A stretch of 64,000 nt of DNA from Bombardia bombarda (Eukaryota > Ascomycota > Sordariomycetes > Sordariales > Lasiosphaeriaceae), in assembly GCA_030512295.1 (NCBI GenBank), contig JAULSR010000001.1, positions 1,364,001-1,428,000 on the forward strand, in the 5' to 3' direction. Below the pieces are notes generated by a model. The model was not told the origin of the DNA. It saw only the letters and a program-made list of their open reading frames with translations, and ran no database searches. This document shows, in pieces, positions 12,689-24,811 of this stretch. Position 1 is the first letter of the stretch. Each line of letters starts with the position of its first letter. Both the position numbers and the translations under genes were made by a program.

Positions 12689-15118
12689 ATGGACCACTCC
12701 AAGGATCTGACCGTGCTCCCCCAGTCATACTGCACACTTTGTCATAAAATCCTCCCAGAAAGACTCCTTTTTGGACTCTCTTTAGATGGGCCCTATGGCG
12801 CCAAGTATGACCCTTGGGAAGTCGATATTCTTGGCTGTAAGCCTCCCAGTATTTGCTTGAGTTCCCTTGCAATAGAATAAGCAAACGTGTTGATAGATAT
12901 GCTAAACGGTCTATTCTGGCAGTCTTTAATATGTGCGCCGACTCCTGTCTTCCTCCCCAGATCTACATGTTCAAGGGCTGGTTCGATGTAATATGGACCC
13001 AGAACGAAGATACTGTAGCCCCCGTCAGAACGGTAGGGGGCAGACGACTGAGCTTTTCCAACCACGCCTCACTGATGTGCGAGACGGTTGATCTTTCCCA
13101 GCCGCTGTTCTTTGCCCATCGCCTTTGCTGGAAGGTGGTCCGCCAGCAGCATGGACATATCCCGAATATCACCTTGTACAAGCTTGCACAACAAACGCAC
13201 CCTATATTTTCCAGCCTCGACTTGATAATAGAGCAGCTACAACGTGCTGCCATATTCCCACAGCTCGCCAAGTCCACAAACGAATCAACAGATGGGTTTG
13301 CTCATCTGTTGTCCCGAGCAGGCGCCCTTCTGCCCCTGGAAGTACAACAAGAAGTGCTCCAATACATCAACAGCGACCTCACGTTCTCTCTGATGACTGC
13401 GCTTCACACCACTGCCTCGTTTCTCAACCTACTCAATCACGCCCCTTCCCCGAGCAAGATGATCGTCAAACTACACCCAACTGCCTCTCAAGATACGGGC
13501 TGGCTTTGCGGAACGACAATTGAGATGTTTGCTCATGAGTATCTACACCGGATACACATGGCACAGTATGATAATACTGGAGACAGATTAGGTCTGAGCA
13601 TTCCAGTCCACATGGACGCCGTCAGCGGTGTGAGGTTCGTGCTGGGCACGTACGGACTCCGCGCTATCAGGATCTTGTATCGAGATGGCTCTGTCTCGCC
13701 ATGGCTTGGAAACCCAACAAAGGGCTCGTACGGCACCGTCTATGGAACTGATCTTGGTTGTCTTCGAATATTGCAAGATGTGGGTTTCAAACTCTACGAG
13801 TTAACGATATATAACCAGGATCAAACAACTAACAAATGATTCAGGACCTTAAGGTTATCCGCGTTGGTTTCGGCGACATAGAGTACATGAGGAGCATGGC
13901 AGTGCCGGACCAAGCACTCTGGGACATTGACCCAGAGTTGATCAAGGACAACGAACTGCGAATTACCCAGTTCCTTCAATTGCCTAATCAAGTCTTGTAC
14001 TATCCCAAGTGGCGATTTTGTCACTATCTTCCCCTTACAGATTCGGGAGTCTACGCCACAGGCCTGACCGTATACTGCCACGCCAGTGGGATTACCGGCA
14101 TCAAAGCCCACGGCGAAATGAACCGAACAATCGGCAGCTGCTACGGGAACCCGATGTATTTCCATCTACAGCCTGGCGAGCGTATAATATTAGTCGCGCT
14201 CGGCTATGATCTTGAAGAGTATAGAGACCAAGCTTCTAGCGCTCCGCATCTTCTAGTATGTCTTCATCACACATGCCTGCCTGATTTTGAACACGTCAGT
14301 ACTGACAATAGCCAGATCAAAACAAACCACAGGCGCTCAAGCTTCTTCGGCCCCTCCTCCATTCTGGGCAGCGAGGACACCTTATGGCAATACATCACCC
14401 CCTCCACCACCGCCTCACTCACGGGCCTCTTCATGGACCCCCTCACGCAGGGCCGGTACTCGCAATTGATGAGCATCGGCGCCTCTGTCCAAACGGACCC
14501 GAAGCTCTCTAACCCGCTGACCTTCGGGCTTAACCTAACGATCAATAACGCACGCACGCTGCCTAATCGCTATGACAAGCCCTTCTTCTCGGCCGCGTTG
14601 CTAGTGTCTGTCAGGAAGCTGCAGGCGCGCAAGACGTCAGGCTGGTTCAGGGGCCTGTGCGTCTACTACGAGGATGGAGAGACGGTCGAGACGCTCGGCT
14701 GGTGGGATCCCTCGGATGCGAGCTCGATCGTGGATGTTTATGACAGCAGTGTGCATGGACCGCTTGATGCGTTGACGTTTGTCTTTGACGACTCGGATGG
14801 TCCGGCGGACAGTATGGGGTTCGCTATTCGCAATATTATTGTGGGGTATAAACCACGGCAGCCGTATGGGGCGTTTGCGTGGCGGAGGGCGGAATGTTTG
14901 GTATGTGACTTGCTGCTTGCCCACCCATGAGCCGTGCGTATAATGTTTGGATTGTGGGTGTCTAACGTTTTTTTTTTTAACAGGGAATAGTTTGGTGGTC
15001 TTCTATTTTCTGCTCTACGGATCAGAACGACTTTCTAGAGCCTTGGGACGGCCAACGGACGGAGATGGTTTTTCCGGATACGCAGGATGGTCAGTTTGTT
15101 ACGGTTATGCGGTCGTAG
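12689..15118 (+). CDS. F-box-like protein with beta-rich C-terminal region
   Basis: I read five exons: 12689-12836, 12923-13779, 13845-14255, 14316-14900 and 14984-15118. All phases fit and the product is 711 residues. The N-terminus has Cys pairs (YCTLCHKIL, then NMCADSC). An F-box-like helix set lies near residues 195-235 (LPLEVQQEVLQYINSDLTFS). The remaining 450 residues are rich in Gly/Tyr/Trp and predicted strands. They hold repeated phrases such as GVRFVLGTYGLRAIRILYRDGS and GLCVYYEDGETVETLGWWD, each followed by a decision-like acidic segment. Many filamentous fungi have expanded families of such F-box proteins, usually of unknown substrate; if real, it would be an SCF substrate receptor. 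The first intron relies on acceptor GGCAG at 12922, chosen because earlier AGs break phase. A start at 12656 upstream is possible but lacks an ATG context I trust. Confidence 0.65.
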
Positions 15119-16885
15119 CGTGGTTGTTATCACACTTGGACATGCCTTCACTCAACTGGAGGTTGGATAGACGGGATGGGCTATGCTTGGGAGAAGCGGA
15201 AGGAAGCACATATATATGTAGGACATTTCTACTGAGAGACAAAGGGGTAGGTATGGTGTACTGGCAGATTCAAAGCTCTGGGTGCTGTTACTTTTGAGAT
15301 ATTACCTTACTTATGGGATATAACAGTGCTGGGTACTTTCACTCTTTTGTGTCTACAGCATTTTCCTCGTGTCAATATTCCAGCATAATATCGAGGATAG
15401 ATCGGGTGCCCGCAGAGCCATCCGGAGTTGACGTCTTCTGGACAATAGCTTTCCAATCACGAGTCACCAACTCATAGTAGGATTGGGCGAAAGGTCGGTT
15501 GTCCACGCGTCCATCGGGCTGTGAAGATGATGACATTGCGGTATTGCTGCGTAGGCCCTGTCAGCGTGTCATAGAGATATCCATGGATACCATAGGCTAC
15601 GACTGAATAACCGACTGCCCTTTCAGAATCTTGTGCTTCCCAGTCCACGGTTCATTGCACTTTGCAGTACTGACCTCACCCCAGATACTCGGAATCTGAG
15701 CAAGACCCTGGAACCATCCCCATCGAGACGAACGTCAGTTCTTTTGCGGTTTAATCTGCTCCCGCCTCGGTGTCACAGGTCCATCCTCCTTAGAGGTTGC
15801 ACACCCAGCGGCCCAGCGGCCCAGCGCGGCATATGGACAAGTGTGGAGGCAGTCCCAGCTCTTTTCAGTGGACATTTCCAGGACTGGAAGGAACCCTAAG
15901 AAACCCAAACCGGGTTACCAGCATGCATTACAGGGGGCCCTGTCAGGTTTCAGGGTTCATTCAGCCTTGACAAAAGTCCCCCTAAAGCTGAAGTACCGAG
16001 CTTGCTGTCCGCGGTGCCTGCCGACTCCCAGCCGTGTGGCGCACAGTGCTGTTCATCATTGCATGACTAGCATGTTGGCACGGCGCAACCTTGTCCAGTC
16101 AGAGCATCAAAATAAATCGTGAACGAATTCGGTTTTAATTCTACATCTCGATTCTACACGTACTGATATATGGTAACCTACATAGCAGTAGGTGCCACCA
16201 TGTCATCGTCTTTTTCGCTTTCCACCCCATGTATGGTACATGTACGAGGTTGCATCCATCCTTGACATCTTCAGACTTCCCCCCCTCCTTTCTTGTGACA
16301 GTGTTTGGCATTCCCATTACACTGAGTTGTCGGTTGCTGCGACAAGACGAACGCACCCGAACCTGAAGGGACGGCCCCCTCAGACTCCAGCATCTTCAGC
16401 TCAGCAGCAGCCCGTCTGGAGCTTTATTTCGCCAGAGTTTAATACTAACTACTGGTGGCCAGGGCTGGATGGCGCCTCTGGCGTGTGTGGCTTTCCGATC
16501 CTTGACCGTCTTTTATTTTTCGCCAACAACCATATGGTAACCTTGTTTGAGATGTAACAAAGCTCCTTTTTGTGAACTCGCTAGACTTGCAGCTTCATTT
16601 GGTTTCGATATTCTCCCTTCTCGAGAACTTGTCTGTTCCATTGTTCCTAGGTTATTGGGGAAGGCACGAGCTGCGATTGCGAAAGGGAAGGACCGAAGGA
16701 GTGCTTGCTGCATCATCTACCTTCCTCCTGCCGTGGTCGAGGAAAACGAAAGACAAGAAAACCACGTTGTTAGCCAACAATCACGACTTGTGAAGTGGGA
16801 GCAGTGAAGGCGGGCGCTACCAAGCTTGCCTACCTACCTCGATTACCGACTGCCACAGGCTGGCTCCCGGCAATTTGTACTCATC
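15119..16885. other. Intergenic region with one possible small ORF
   Basis: Apart from a coding-like 54-codon frame on the minus strand (15372-15536, listed separately), I see no gene. An ACCTACCT octamer lies at 16832-16839, just upstream of the HECT ligase gene. Confidence 0.5.
15372..15536 (-). CDS. Possible small protein or terminal exon, unknown
   Basis: A 54-residue frame opens MSSSSQPDGRVDNRPFAQSY and ends GTRSILDIMLEY. Its composition (balanced charges, aromatic residues, few low-complexity runs) is more protein-like than neighbouring frames. An acceptor-like CTACGCAG lies 12 nt upstream of the ATG, so this could be the last exon of a longer or decayed minus-strand gene. I do not recognise the family. 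A remnant of a lost gene is equally possible. Confidence 0.3.
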   Translation of the reverse strand: MSSSSQPDGRVDNRPFAQSYYELVTRDWKAIVQKTSTPDGSAGTRSILDIMLEY

Positions 16886-19800
16886 ATGGCTCCCTGGCCT
16901 GACAGAGTGGACTCGCAGCGATCAATCGACCGTTCGCCTAGTCGAGGAGGCCCCTCCCAGCTTCGACGTCCACATGCTTCCTCTGTCAGTAGTAGTAGCC
17001 GCTTTACGAGTGCAACTCGAGTGACAGATCGCGAGATTTTGGATAGTCTACAGCTCGAGGCCGACACGAGCTCCTCGTCCGAAGAAGATTTGCATCCCTC
17101 ATCACATCCCCCCAGGAGACCCACCGGCCACGCCCGCTCCATGAGCCATCCGTTCCCTTCCCTGTTCTCGAGCAAGAAGAAGAGGTCCGGCCAGGTCGCC
17201 GACGACAATTCGACTTCCGAGTCGCCCAATGAAGCTGGCCATATGCCCAAGCTCAAGGTGCCGCTCAAGGTGCCGCCGCAACGAGGCCATAGGAATGGTT
17301 CTTCTGCTGCTGGGAGCAGGGACTATACCACTGGCCAATGCATGACTTGTGGATCACTGGTGCGATGGCCAAGGGGGCTCCACGTCTTCAAGTGCACCAT
17401 CTGTGTGACCATCAATGACTTGCAGCCCATCGACTGGGCGGTAAAGAAGGAGGGCGGTCGAGACTTTGTTCCTGCCGCCGTGGAAGACTACTTTGAGCCC
17501 AATAGTAGGGAATCCCCCGTTTCAGTCTGATCTACGAGGTTCAATCATCGCTAATGTACATCACAGACACCCCGATATCTCTCGCGCACACAAAGGCGTT
17601 GGCTACTCACTGCCTGCGTTCGTTTCTAGAATCTACTCTGAGGCAAAGATCAAGAAGAGCATCGTATGGAGCACAAGGACTCGAGAGTTCATACCCTCCT
17701 CCACAGTCCGGAGACAGAATTGCTACATCAACTGTCATGCCATTGCCCATCAGGTCCAGGGCCTCTGATGCTTTCTACTTGCAGCCACCGCGGCCTGGCG
17801 CCCCAGAACCACTACTTCACGAAAACCCGCTGCGTCACCCGAATACCATGTCCAGATCGTGCTCCACGTCATTTCCAGAAGGACGGCCAGCGTTTCGTGA
17901 TTTGAACTATCATTCCACATCTCCCTCGCGACGTAATCAGCCACCAAGCCCTGGCAATGAGCCGAGGCGCATGTTTAAGCAGCTTGAGGATTATGTGGTC
18001 GGCTGCTTCACATCCTATCAATGTCTGAACTTCTCGTTCACAGCGCATCGTTCAGGTCACTACTCTAGACATGGCGTAGAAGGGGTACGGCGGCAGCAGC
18101 AGCAGCACCGAGAGCAGCAACAGCAACAGCCTGAACCTCGGAAAACACCACCGACTGCCGATTATCCAATTGTTGACCTCGATGCGAAGCTGCTCCTTTT
18201 AGGAAATTTTGCAGAAAACGGCTCTTGGTGGAGTGGAGGTCAAGAAGACTTGATCCCCGGTAGAACAGCCTCCAACAGAAGCGATAATGGTCAATCAAAC
18301 GTGAGCACGAGGAACCCGCGCATTGACTGGCAAGAGCTCGAGGAATGGTATATGTTTGTTATTGAGGCAGCGCGCTCATGGCCAACCGTATATGCCGAGT
18401 TGGTGGATGATGACCCGACCCTTACTGTGTCTTCTGCTGTGCTGCAGGAACTCGAGGCCCAGATTCTTGCGGGGCAGGATCACGCCCAGAGGACCCTATT
18501 GAAGGCCAGTGAGACTATCTTGAGACGCCCAGGACGGCCCATCAGAAGTCCTCACGAAATGCGATTTATACTGATCATCTCGGCCAACCCCCTTCTACAC
18601 GCCACATACAAGTCCTTTGCAGGCACCTTTAAACACACAGAAGCAGATTTTCCAGGACGCAGTCCCGAGAGCCCTCGCGGCACAGGCCCAGCCTCTGGAC
18701 GACACTCGTTGATTATCAAGCGGATTGTCGGCCTCATGTCCAACTCGCCCAGCGAGTGCCACAACCAACTTGTGGCGTGGTTTGCCCGGTATCCTGAATC
18801 CATGTTTGTACAGCTCAAGGATCTTGTCTCTGGCTTTCTTGCCTATCGACTCATTCGCCAGACTGAGAAGAAGTACGAGGCTAAAATTGATGTCACCGAC
18901 GGTCTAATCCCAAGTATGGGTGCCGGCCGATCACCGGCTTCGCTCCATGCCGCCTTAGGACATACATCTCAATCGGGCAAGAAGCAAAGGGAGAGAAAAA
19001 AGAGGATCATATATCAAGACGACTGGCAGATCAAGGCTTCTGCGCAGGTCCTCGGCTTCTTATTCGCAGCAAACAACATGGGCCATACGCGCTCCAGGCA
19101 TGGAAGCCGTCCCAACAGTGCGGGCTACGGCACGGCGAATGAACTAGTTCAGCGGCGAGGTCGCGCTCTTGCCACGAGCGACTTTTATATGACATTGCTG
19201 GACGATTCCGACCTCATGGCCGACTTTGAGGCTTGGGAGCAGAAAACGGCAAAGTTTGCATTCTGCCAGTATCCCTTTCTCTTGAGCATCGGGGCAAAAA
19301 TACAGATCCTCGAGCACGACGCAAAACGCCAGATGGATAAGAAGGCCAGAGAAGCCTTCTTTGACAGTATCATGAGTCACCGGGTTATCCAGCAGTATCT
19401 CGTCTTGGATATTCGCCGAGAGTGTTTGGTAGAGGATAGTCTAAAGGCTGTCAGCGAGGTGGTGAGCGGTAGCGAAGGTGATGTTAAGAAAGGCCTGAAG
19501 ATTAACTTCAAAGGAGAAGAGGGTGTCGATGCCGGGGGACTCAAAAAGGAATGGTTCTTGCTCCTCGTCAGAGAGGTCTTTAACCCTGACCATGGTGTGT
19601 TTGTTTCCCAGCCCTGGATAAATTGCGTAGTTTGAGGGCTAACTTGGACAAGGGATGTTTATTTACGACGAAGACTCCCAATATTGCTACTTCAATCCCA
19701 ACGCGCTGGAGCCTTCGCAGCAGTTCTTCTTGGTTGGAGTGGTCTTTGGCTTAGCCATTTACAACTCGATAATTCTCGACGTGGCCCTTCCGCCATTTAC

Positions 19801-20575
19801 CTTCAGAAAACTGCTAGCAGCCGCGCCTCCTCCCAGCGTCCCTACCCTGCAGCCTCGTCAGGCAATCACATACAACCTGAGCGACCTGGCCGAATACCGA
19901 CCCCGCCTGGCCCGCAGCTTCCGTCAGCTCCTCGACTACGACGGCGACGTCGAATCAAGCTTCTGTCTCGACTTCGTCATCCCCACAGACCGGTACGGCC
20001 TGATCGAGAACATATCCCTCTGCCCCGGCGGCGAGCACCGCGCCGTGACCAACGCGAACCGCAAGGAGTACGTGGACCTCTACGTGCGCCACGTGCTCGA
20101 CACGGCGGTGACGCGCCAATTCGAGCCGTTCAAGCGCGGCTTCTTCAAGGTCTGCGGCGGCAACGCGCTCTCGCTGTTCCGGCCCGAGGAGATTGAGCTG
20201 CTGGTGCGCGGCTCGGACGAGCCGCTCGACATAAGCTCGCTCAAGGCGGTGGCGGGGTATGATAACTGGGGGACGGCGGGCGACCCGGCCGAGGACGAGC
20301 CGATCGTGCAGTGGTTCTGGGACACGTTTGAGCGGGCGTCGCCGGCGGACCAGCGCAAGCTGCTGCTGTTTATTACCGGCAGCGACAGGATACCCGCCAT
20401 GGGGGCGGCGTCGCTGTCGATACGGATATCGTGTCTCGGGGAGGACTGTGGGCGGTATCCGACGGCGAGGACGTGCTTTAATGTGCTGGCGCTGTGGCGG
20501 TATCCGACGAGGAGGCGGCTGGAGGAGTTGTTGTGGGCGGCGGTGTTTGAGAGTGAGGGGTTTGGGTTGAAGTAG
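16886..20575 (+). CDS. HUL4: HECT-type E3 ubiquitin ligase, Hul4-like
   Basis: There are three exons (16886-17504, 17567-19594, 19653-20575) and 1189 residues. The N-terminus is Ser-rich and disordered, followed by a zinc-binding-type CMTCGSLVRW...FKCTIC module near residues 152-173. The C-terminal HECT domain begins around residue 850. It includes the INFKGEEGVDAGGLKKEW and FFLVGVVFGLAIYNS motifs, and the thioester cysteine is in YPTARTCFNVL (Cys 1156). The N-terminal Cys module plus HECT matches yeast Hul4 and HECTD2-like ligases rather than Rsp5 (no WW or C2 domain). It should transfer ubiquitin from E2 to substrates, and Hul4 is linked to nuclear and misfolded-protein quality control. Polyglutamine near residue 380 is an insertion. 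Both introns (62 and 58 nt) have consensus sites. Confidence 0.92.
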
Positions 20576-22268
20576 ATGGAGATGGAGAAGTGGAAGGGGG
20601 ATGGGGATGGGGATGTGGAAGGGTAGGGGGGACATGGGGAGAGGGGACAGGGGTAATAGGGGTGTTAATAGGGGTGTGTTTGTTTGGGTTGCTGGTAGTA
20701 GACATATAGGTTGGGTTTTTTTGTTTGTCTGAGCTGAGGGTGGGATGGGATGGGGGGTGTTCAACGGGCAAGGTGGGGAAGGGCATTACGGATAGGGGTT
20801 GGTTAGTTCGCCAAAAAGCATCTTTATTAGGGCGTTTTTAAGCAGAATGAAATAAAGCGGACAGATGTAGATGAGTATGGTTAGGATTGGGGATGGGCGG
20901 TGGGCGGGCTTGTGGTTATACCACACCAACACACTTACTGACTGCTTTTGCTCTCTGGCTGGCTGGCTGTTGGTACTCCTATCACTATTGGTATTGCTTA
21001 TTTTTTCTTACAGCATGCTATTAGCTGGTATTTGGATAGATAAGGTGGTTACCTCAGTCTTAGATGACAATGAAGTTGTTGCTGTTGTGAAGATGAGACT
21101 ATTAGAGTGGTCTTGCGTTAATATGGCATGTGAATACTAGGTCAGATTTGTTGGGGATGTTAACTTCGTATATGTCTAAAAAAAAGTACTTTTTTTTGTT
21201 TCCTTGAAGCCTCGCAGATATAAGTTTTGGACATTACCTATACATATAAATGTGTCATATAAGGACATGGCAGATTACTTCGCCTGGTGGCGTGTCCAGA
21301 TTTTCCGTATTTCAATTCTCATGTGAGTGATACATGGTGTCGAGAAAGCTTTAGGGGATCGATCTATCTGGCGGTTTGTCGGTGGCAATGCCACAAGGGG
21401 CTTAAACCATGGGTTGGAAATGACTCAAAGATCGTCTGGTGAATAGAACAAATAATCTTAAATATGATGGATTAAAGAGCGTCATCAAAGAGATGAAGCA
21501 TCCGTAGAGGTGGTCAGTCACATTAGAAGGATACGTGTCGAAGCAATACGTGGTTCGATGTCGAGGAGTTGACAAGATGATGCTTTTCTGAGAAGGGGCT
21601 CTGCGTCTTAAACTATCGGCTGGGCGAGTAGATGCATCCTTTGGGTAAACGTTATGGATATATGCTCATTCGCAACTACACATGTAACCGATTCAAAGTC
21701 ACTGCTTCCCCCTGAAGGAGCAAATACATTTCACATATCCCCTCAATCTACGTGGATCTCAGCAGCTGTGTGGCGTTCTAACAGTTGGGTGGCCAAGGTC
21801 CTCTTGTATTAATTATCCTTCAAGACTTCGCGGGGGGGAACAGCCAAATCGGCAAAACCCGAAAAATTGGTAGGTATGTAGCCTTTAGAATTTCCTTCTG
21901 TCTGAGTCCCATTGTGTACATCACCAATCGACCCCAGAGGATAATTGTTCTTTCTCAATATCGCTAGGGTTGCCAATTGACTGAGTAGCAAAACCGCTTC
22001 GAGGGAGAAGGGGTATCACGAGCAAATGCTGAGTATAAAAATCGTATTTGACCGCAAAATGATGACCCTGAATGCAGAAGTTTTTCCGAATGATCTCTAC
22101 CCACTGAACTCCTCACGCAAACCACTCACGGTCCAGGCGATTAGGTGTATTTTTGCAGGTCGACCCTTTCACTCTTGACTTTAGAGTACATGTCGTGTGC
22201 CACGCCAGTCATTCCTTTGCAGGCAACCAAAGAGAGAGAGAGATGGAAAGATTGCTCTTGTTTCTCTC
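20576..22268. other. Convergent intergenic region
   Basis: It starts with a markedly G-rich strand (about 20576-20790) just after the HECT ligase stop, then becomes AT-rich. It should contain the 3' UTRs of the HECT gene (+) and eS10 gene (-). I see no gene. Confidence 0.55.
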
Positions 22269-23242
22269 TTACGAGGGGGGAGCCTCGCCACGGCCACCAC
22301 GGCCACGACCGAATCCACCGCGGCTGTAGATAGCAAAAGTCAGCACAAACTCGTTCCGCGTATAAATCTGCTTTCACAGCGCAAGATGAGGAGAGTTGGT
22401 TGCTTACAACTGAGGAGCGAACTCGCCCGGCGCACCGCCCTCCTTGCCACCCTCACCGGCATCGCGGCGGCGATAGCCACCCTCCCGGTCACCACGGCCC
22501 TCGCCGCCACGGCCACGGCCGCCACCGAATCTCCGCTCACCACCGCGCTCCTCGCCCATCATGCCACGGGGAGGGGCATGCGATCGCTGCTGCTTGATGT
22601 GGGTAGCCGGGACAATCTCGGCGGGGAGGTGGAGCCACTCCCGGAGGTAGTCGAGACCCTCGGGGTGAGGGTGTAGTAGTAGTATTGCCACGAGAACTGG
22701 GTCTTGACGTAGCCGCGCGAGGTCAAAGACTGGCAAGCCTTGATGACGAAGAGGTTGCGGATACCGGTCTCGTGGGTCGACTCATAGCTAAACAACCAAA
22801 CGCATTAGCATCCCGTCGGTCGGCTGGCCTGAAGAGTGAACAAGATAGTTCGAGGGCGCGCGACGTGTCGATCAATTTCCGGAATCGATAGGGGAAAATC
22901 ATAGCAGTAGCAACGGCGGAGCTGGAACTGGGCGGCCCCTCCCCTTCCAATTCAAGAAAATCGAACGGACACTCTCGTGTGTGTGTGCGTGTGTATGTGC
23001 ATGTGTGTATTTGTGGTGTATGTGGAACTCGGTGAACCTACTCCTTCGCGGCGACCATAACACCCTCCCGGAAGAGATACTGGACATGACTGTCAGCTTA
23101 AAAAGTTCCTATCTCGATTTGCCGAGCAGCTTTGCAATTGGTTTTTTCCTCTGCTCTTTTTGCTCGAGAGCTCGTGTACTAAAAATTGAATCCATTCGCA
23201 TACCTCATGGATCGCCTTGCGGTCTGACTTAGGGATAAGCAT
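22269..23242 (-). CDS. RPS10: 40S ribosomal protein S10 (eS10), with an apparent -1 frameshift
   Basis: I read four exons: 23242-23204, 23079-23042, 22787-22408 and 22323-22269. The product starts MLIPKSDRKAIHE, continues YLFREGVMVA, NLFVIKACQSLTSRGYVKTQ and the YYYYTLTP core, then EGLDYLREWLHLPAEIVPAT. It ends in an Arg/Gly-rich tail that closes GGRGEAPPS. This is eS10 of the small ribosomal subunit, about 170 residues as expected. The exons total 512 nt, which is not a multiple of three. Between LTP and EGLDYL one base is missing at the CCCC run (plus-strand GGGG at 22662-22665), so the frame changes there. Since the gene is essential, a sequencing under-call is the simplest explanation. 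Junction 2 uses donor GGA|GTAGGT. Confidence 0.9.
22976..23010. repeat. GT-rich repeat inside an eS10 intron
   Basis: Imperfect GT dinucleotide run (CA on the coding strand) lying in the second intron of the eS10 gene. Confidence 0.75.
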
Positions 23243-23896
23243 CTTGGCGATTTGACCGTTGTCGGCTCGTTGATGAGGTGAATCTGGGAAGGTGTCGGCG
23301 TTTGGAGAGTCGAAAGCTCAAAATTCGAGATCTAAGTGATTTGTGGGCTTGAGGCGCCGAAATTCGATTGCCATAGTAGGGTTGAGAAACTTGCGGGGCG
23401 GCACAGCCACACTTGCATTCTTGGCGTGCCTCGGGGGGTGATCGCCCCAGGACTTGTGGCTGGTGACTTTTTAGACTTTTTGCCCCACCGGGCCCCGGCC
23501 ATCTATCAAAGCGGCGGGACATTCGTGGCCCACTGTTGTACCTCGTTGAAGCGAAGGTTCGCGACAAGATTCAACATTATCAACGCTCATCAACCTTCTC
23601 TTCATCGCCGATAAGAGCAAGTGACTTAAATAGAAAAAGTCACTTTCCCGGGCTTAATCACCTTTCTAGCAACCTATATAGCTAACTGCTCTCTCCTCTG
23701 TGTTCTCTTAAATTTCCTTCCCGGAACATCCAACGAGCACTCTCGCGAATTAGACGAGCCGTCCAAGCAAGGGTCTCGAAGCCATCGCAACCACCCATCT
23801 GGTCACAAGCCATCTCTCAAACATCGCACCAGCTCGTCTGTTTTAAAACAAAGACACTCGAACAAAAGACATCAAAGTCACACATCATCCCGCAAA
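23243..23896. other. Divergent promoter region, eS10 and SDE2
   Basis: About 650 nt lies between the start codons of eS10 (-) and Sde2 (+). It should hold both promoters and a long SDE2 leader rich in CA and CT. No gene seen. Confidence 0.55.
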
Positions 23897-24811
23897 ATGG
23901 CACCCAGCAGGATCAACGTCTTCGTCACCAGCTTCGCCGGCACGGGCTTGCCACCCACCCTCTCCCTGGCCCTCCCGCCCACAACCACCATCTCCGAGCT
24001 GCGCGATGAGCTCGACGGCCGCCTCCCAGAAGCCTTCTCCTCCTCCCGCCTCCTCCTAACCACAATCTCCAACAAGCAAGTCCCCTCGCTCTCCGCTTCG
24101 CCCATCTCCGCCCTGCTCTCCAGCGCCACCGATGAGTTCCTCTCGCTCCGCATTTCGGTGCCCCTCTGCGGCGGCAAGGGCGGCTTCGGCTCCCAGCTGC
24201 GCGCCGCCGGCGGCCGCATGTCGTCGAAGCGCAAGAAGAACCAAGGGGAGGACAACGGCTCCAGCAGGAACCTAGACGGGCGCCGGCTGCGCACCGTGAC
24301 CGAGGCCAAGGCGCTGGCCGAGTACCTGTCCATCAAGCCCGAGATGGACCGCAAGGAGAAGGAGAAGCGCCGGCAGCGCTGGGCTGACATTGTCGAGACG
24401 ACGGAGCGCAAGCAGGACGAGATCAGACATGGTACTAAGGGGCGTCTCGATGGGAAGTGGGTCGAGGATAAGGAGGAGACGGGCGAGCGCACGCGCGAGG
24501 CGGTGCTCGCGGCGTTGAAGGCGGGGAATGTGAAGGATAATCTTACGCTTTTGAGTGCGTCGCCGACTGGATCGGAATCTTCTGCTTCTGCTGCTGGGGC
24601 GAATAGTGAAGAGGTCATTATGAGGGATGATGACGACAGCAGCAGTGAGGAGAGCGGCGGGTCAAAGGCTACGACGCCACCGTCTGAACCGGAAGCATCG
24701 ACATCAGCAGCGGCAGCAAAGGGGCAGCCGAGGACTTTCTTTGGGTTCGATGAGGATGATGAGTTTATGAGCAGCTCTGAGGATGAGAGCCAAGACGAGG
24801 GTGCAGCTTAG
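23897..24811 (+). CDS. SDE2: Sde2 N-terminal ubiquitin-like splicing/genome-stability factor
   Basis: This single-exon gene encodes 304 residues. The first 95 or so residues form a ubiquitin-like fold (INVFVTSFAGTGL... SLRISVPLCGGKGG). It ends in the invariant GGKGG cleavage motif followed by FGSQLRAAGGRMSS, the mature N-terminus after deubiquitinase processing. In fission yeast the released protein joins the spliceosome and promotes splicing of selected introns, and orthologues also affect telomeric silencing and DNA replication stress. A basic, helical middle (EMDRKEKEKRRQRW) is followed by an acidic Ser-rich tail ending SSSEDESQDEGAA. The start is the first ATG after the leader and fits the domain start exactly. 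Confidence 0.92.
   Translation: MAPSRINVFVTSFAGTGLPPTLSLALPPTTTISELRDELDGRLPEAFSSSRLLLTTISNKQVPSLSASPISALLSSATDEFLSLRISVPLCGGKGGFGSQLRAAGGRMSSKRKKNQGEDNGSSRNLDGRRLRTVTEAKALAEYLSIKPEMDRKEKEKRRQRWADIVETTERKQDEIRHGTKGRLDGKWVEDKEETGERTREAVLAALKAGNVKDNLTLLSASPTGSESSASAAGANSEEVIMRDDDDSSSEESGGSKATTPPSEPEASTSAAAAKGQPRTFFGFDEDDEFMSSSEDESQDEGAA

Noticed and set aside
20576..20790. G-rich strand after the HECT ligase gene, considered as a G-quadruplex or ncRNA
   Set aside because: GGGG runs are irregular and interrupted; no transcript structure can be argued from sequence alone.
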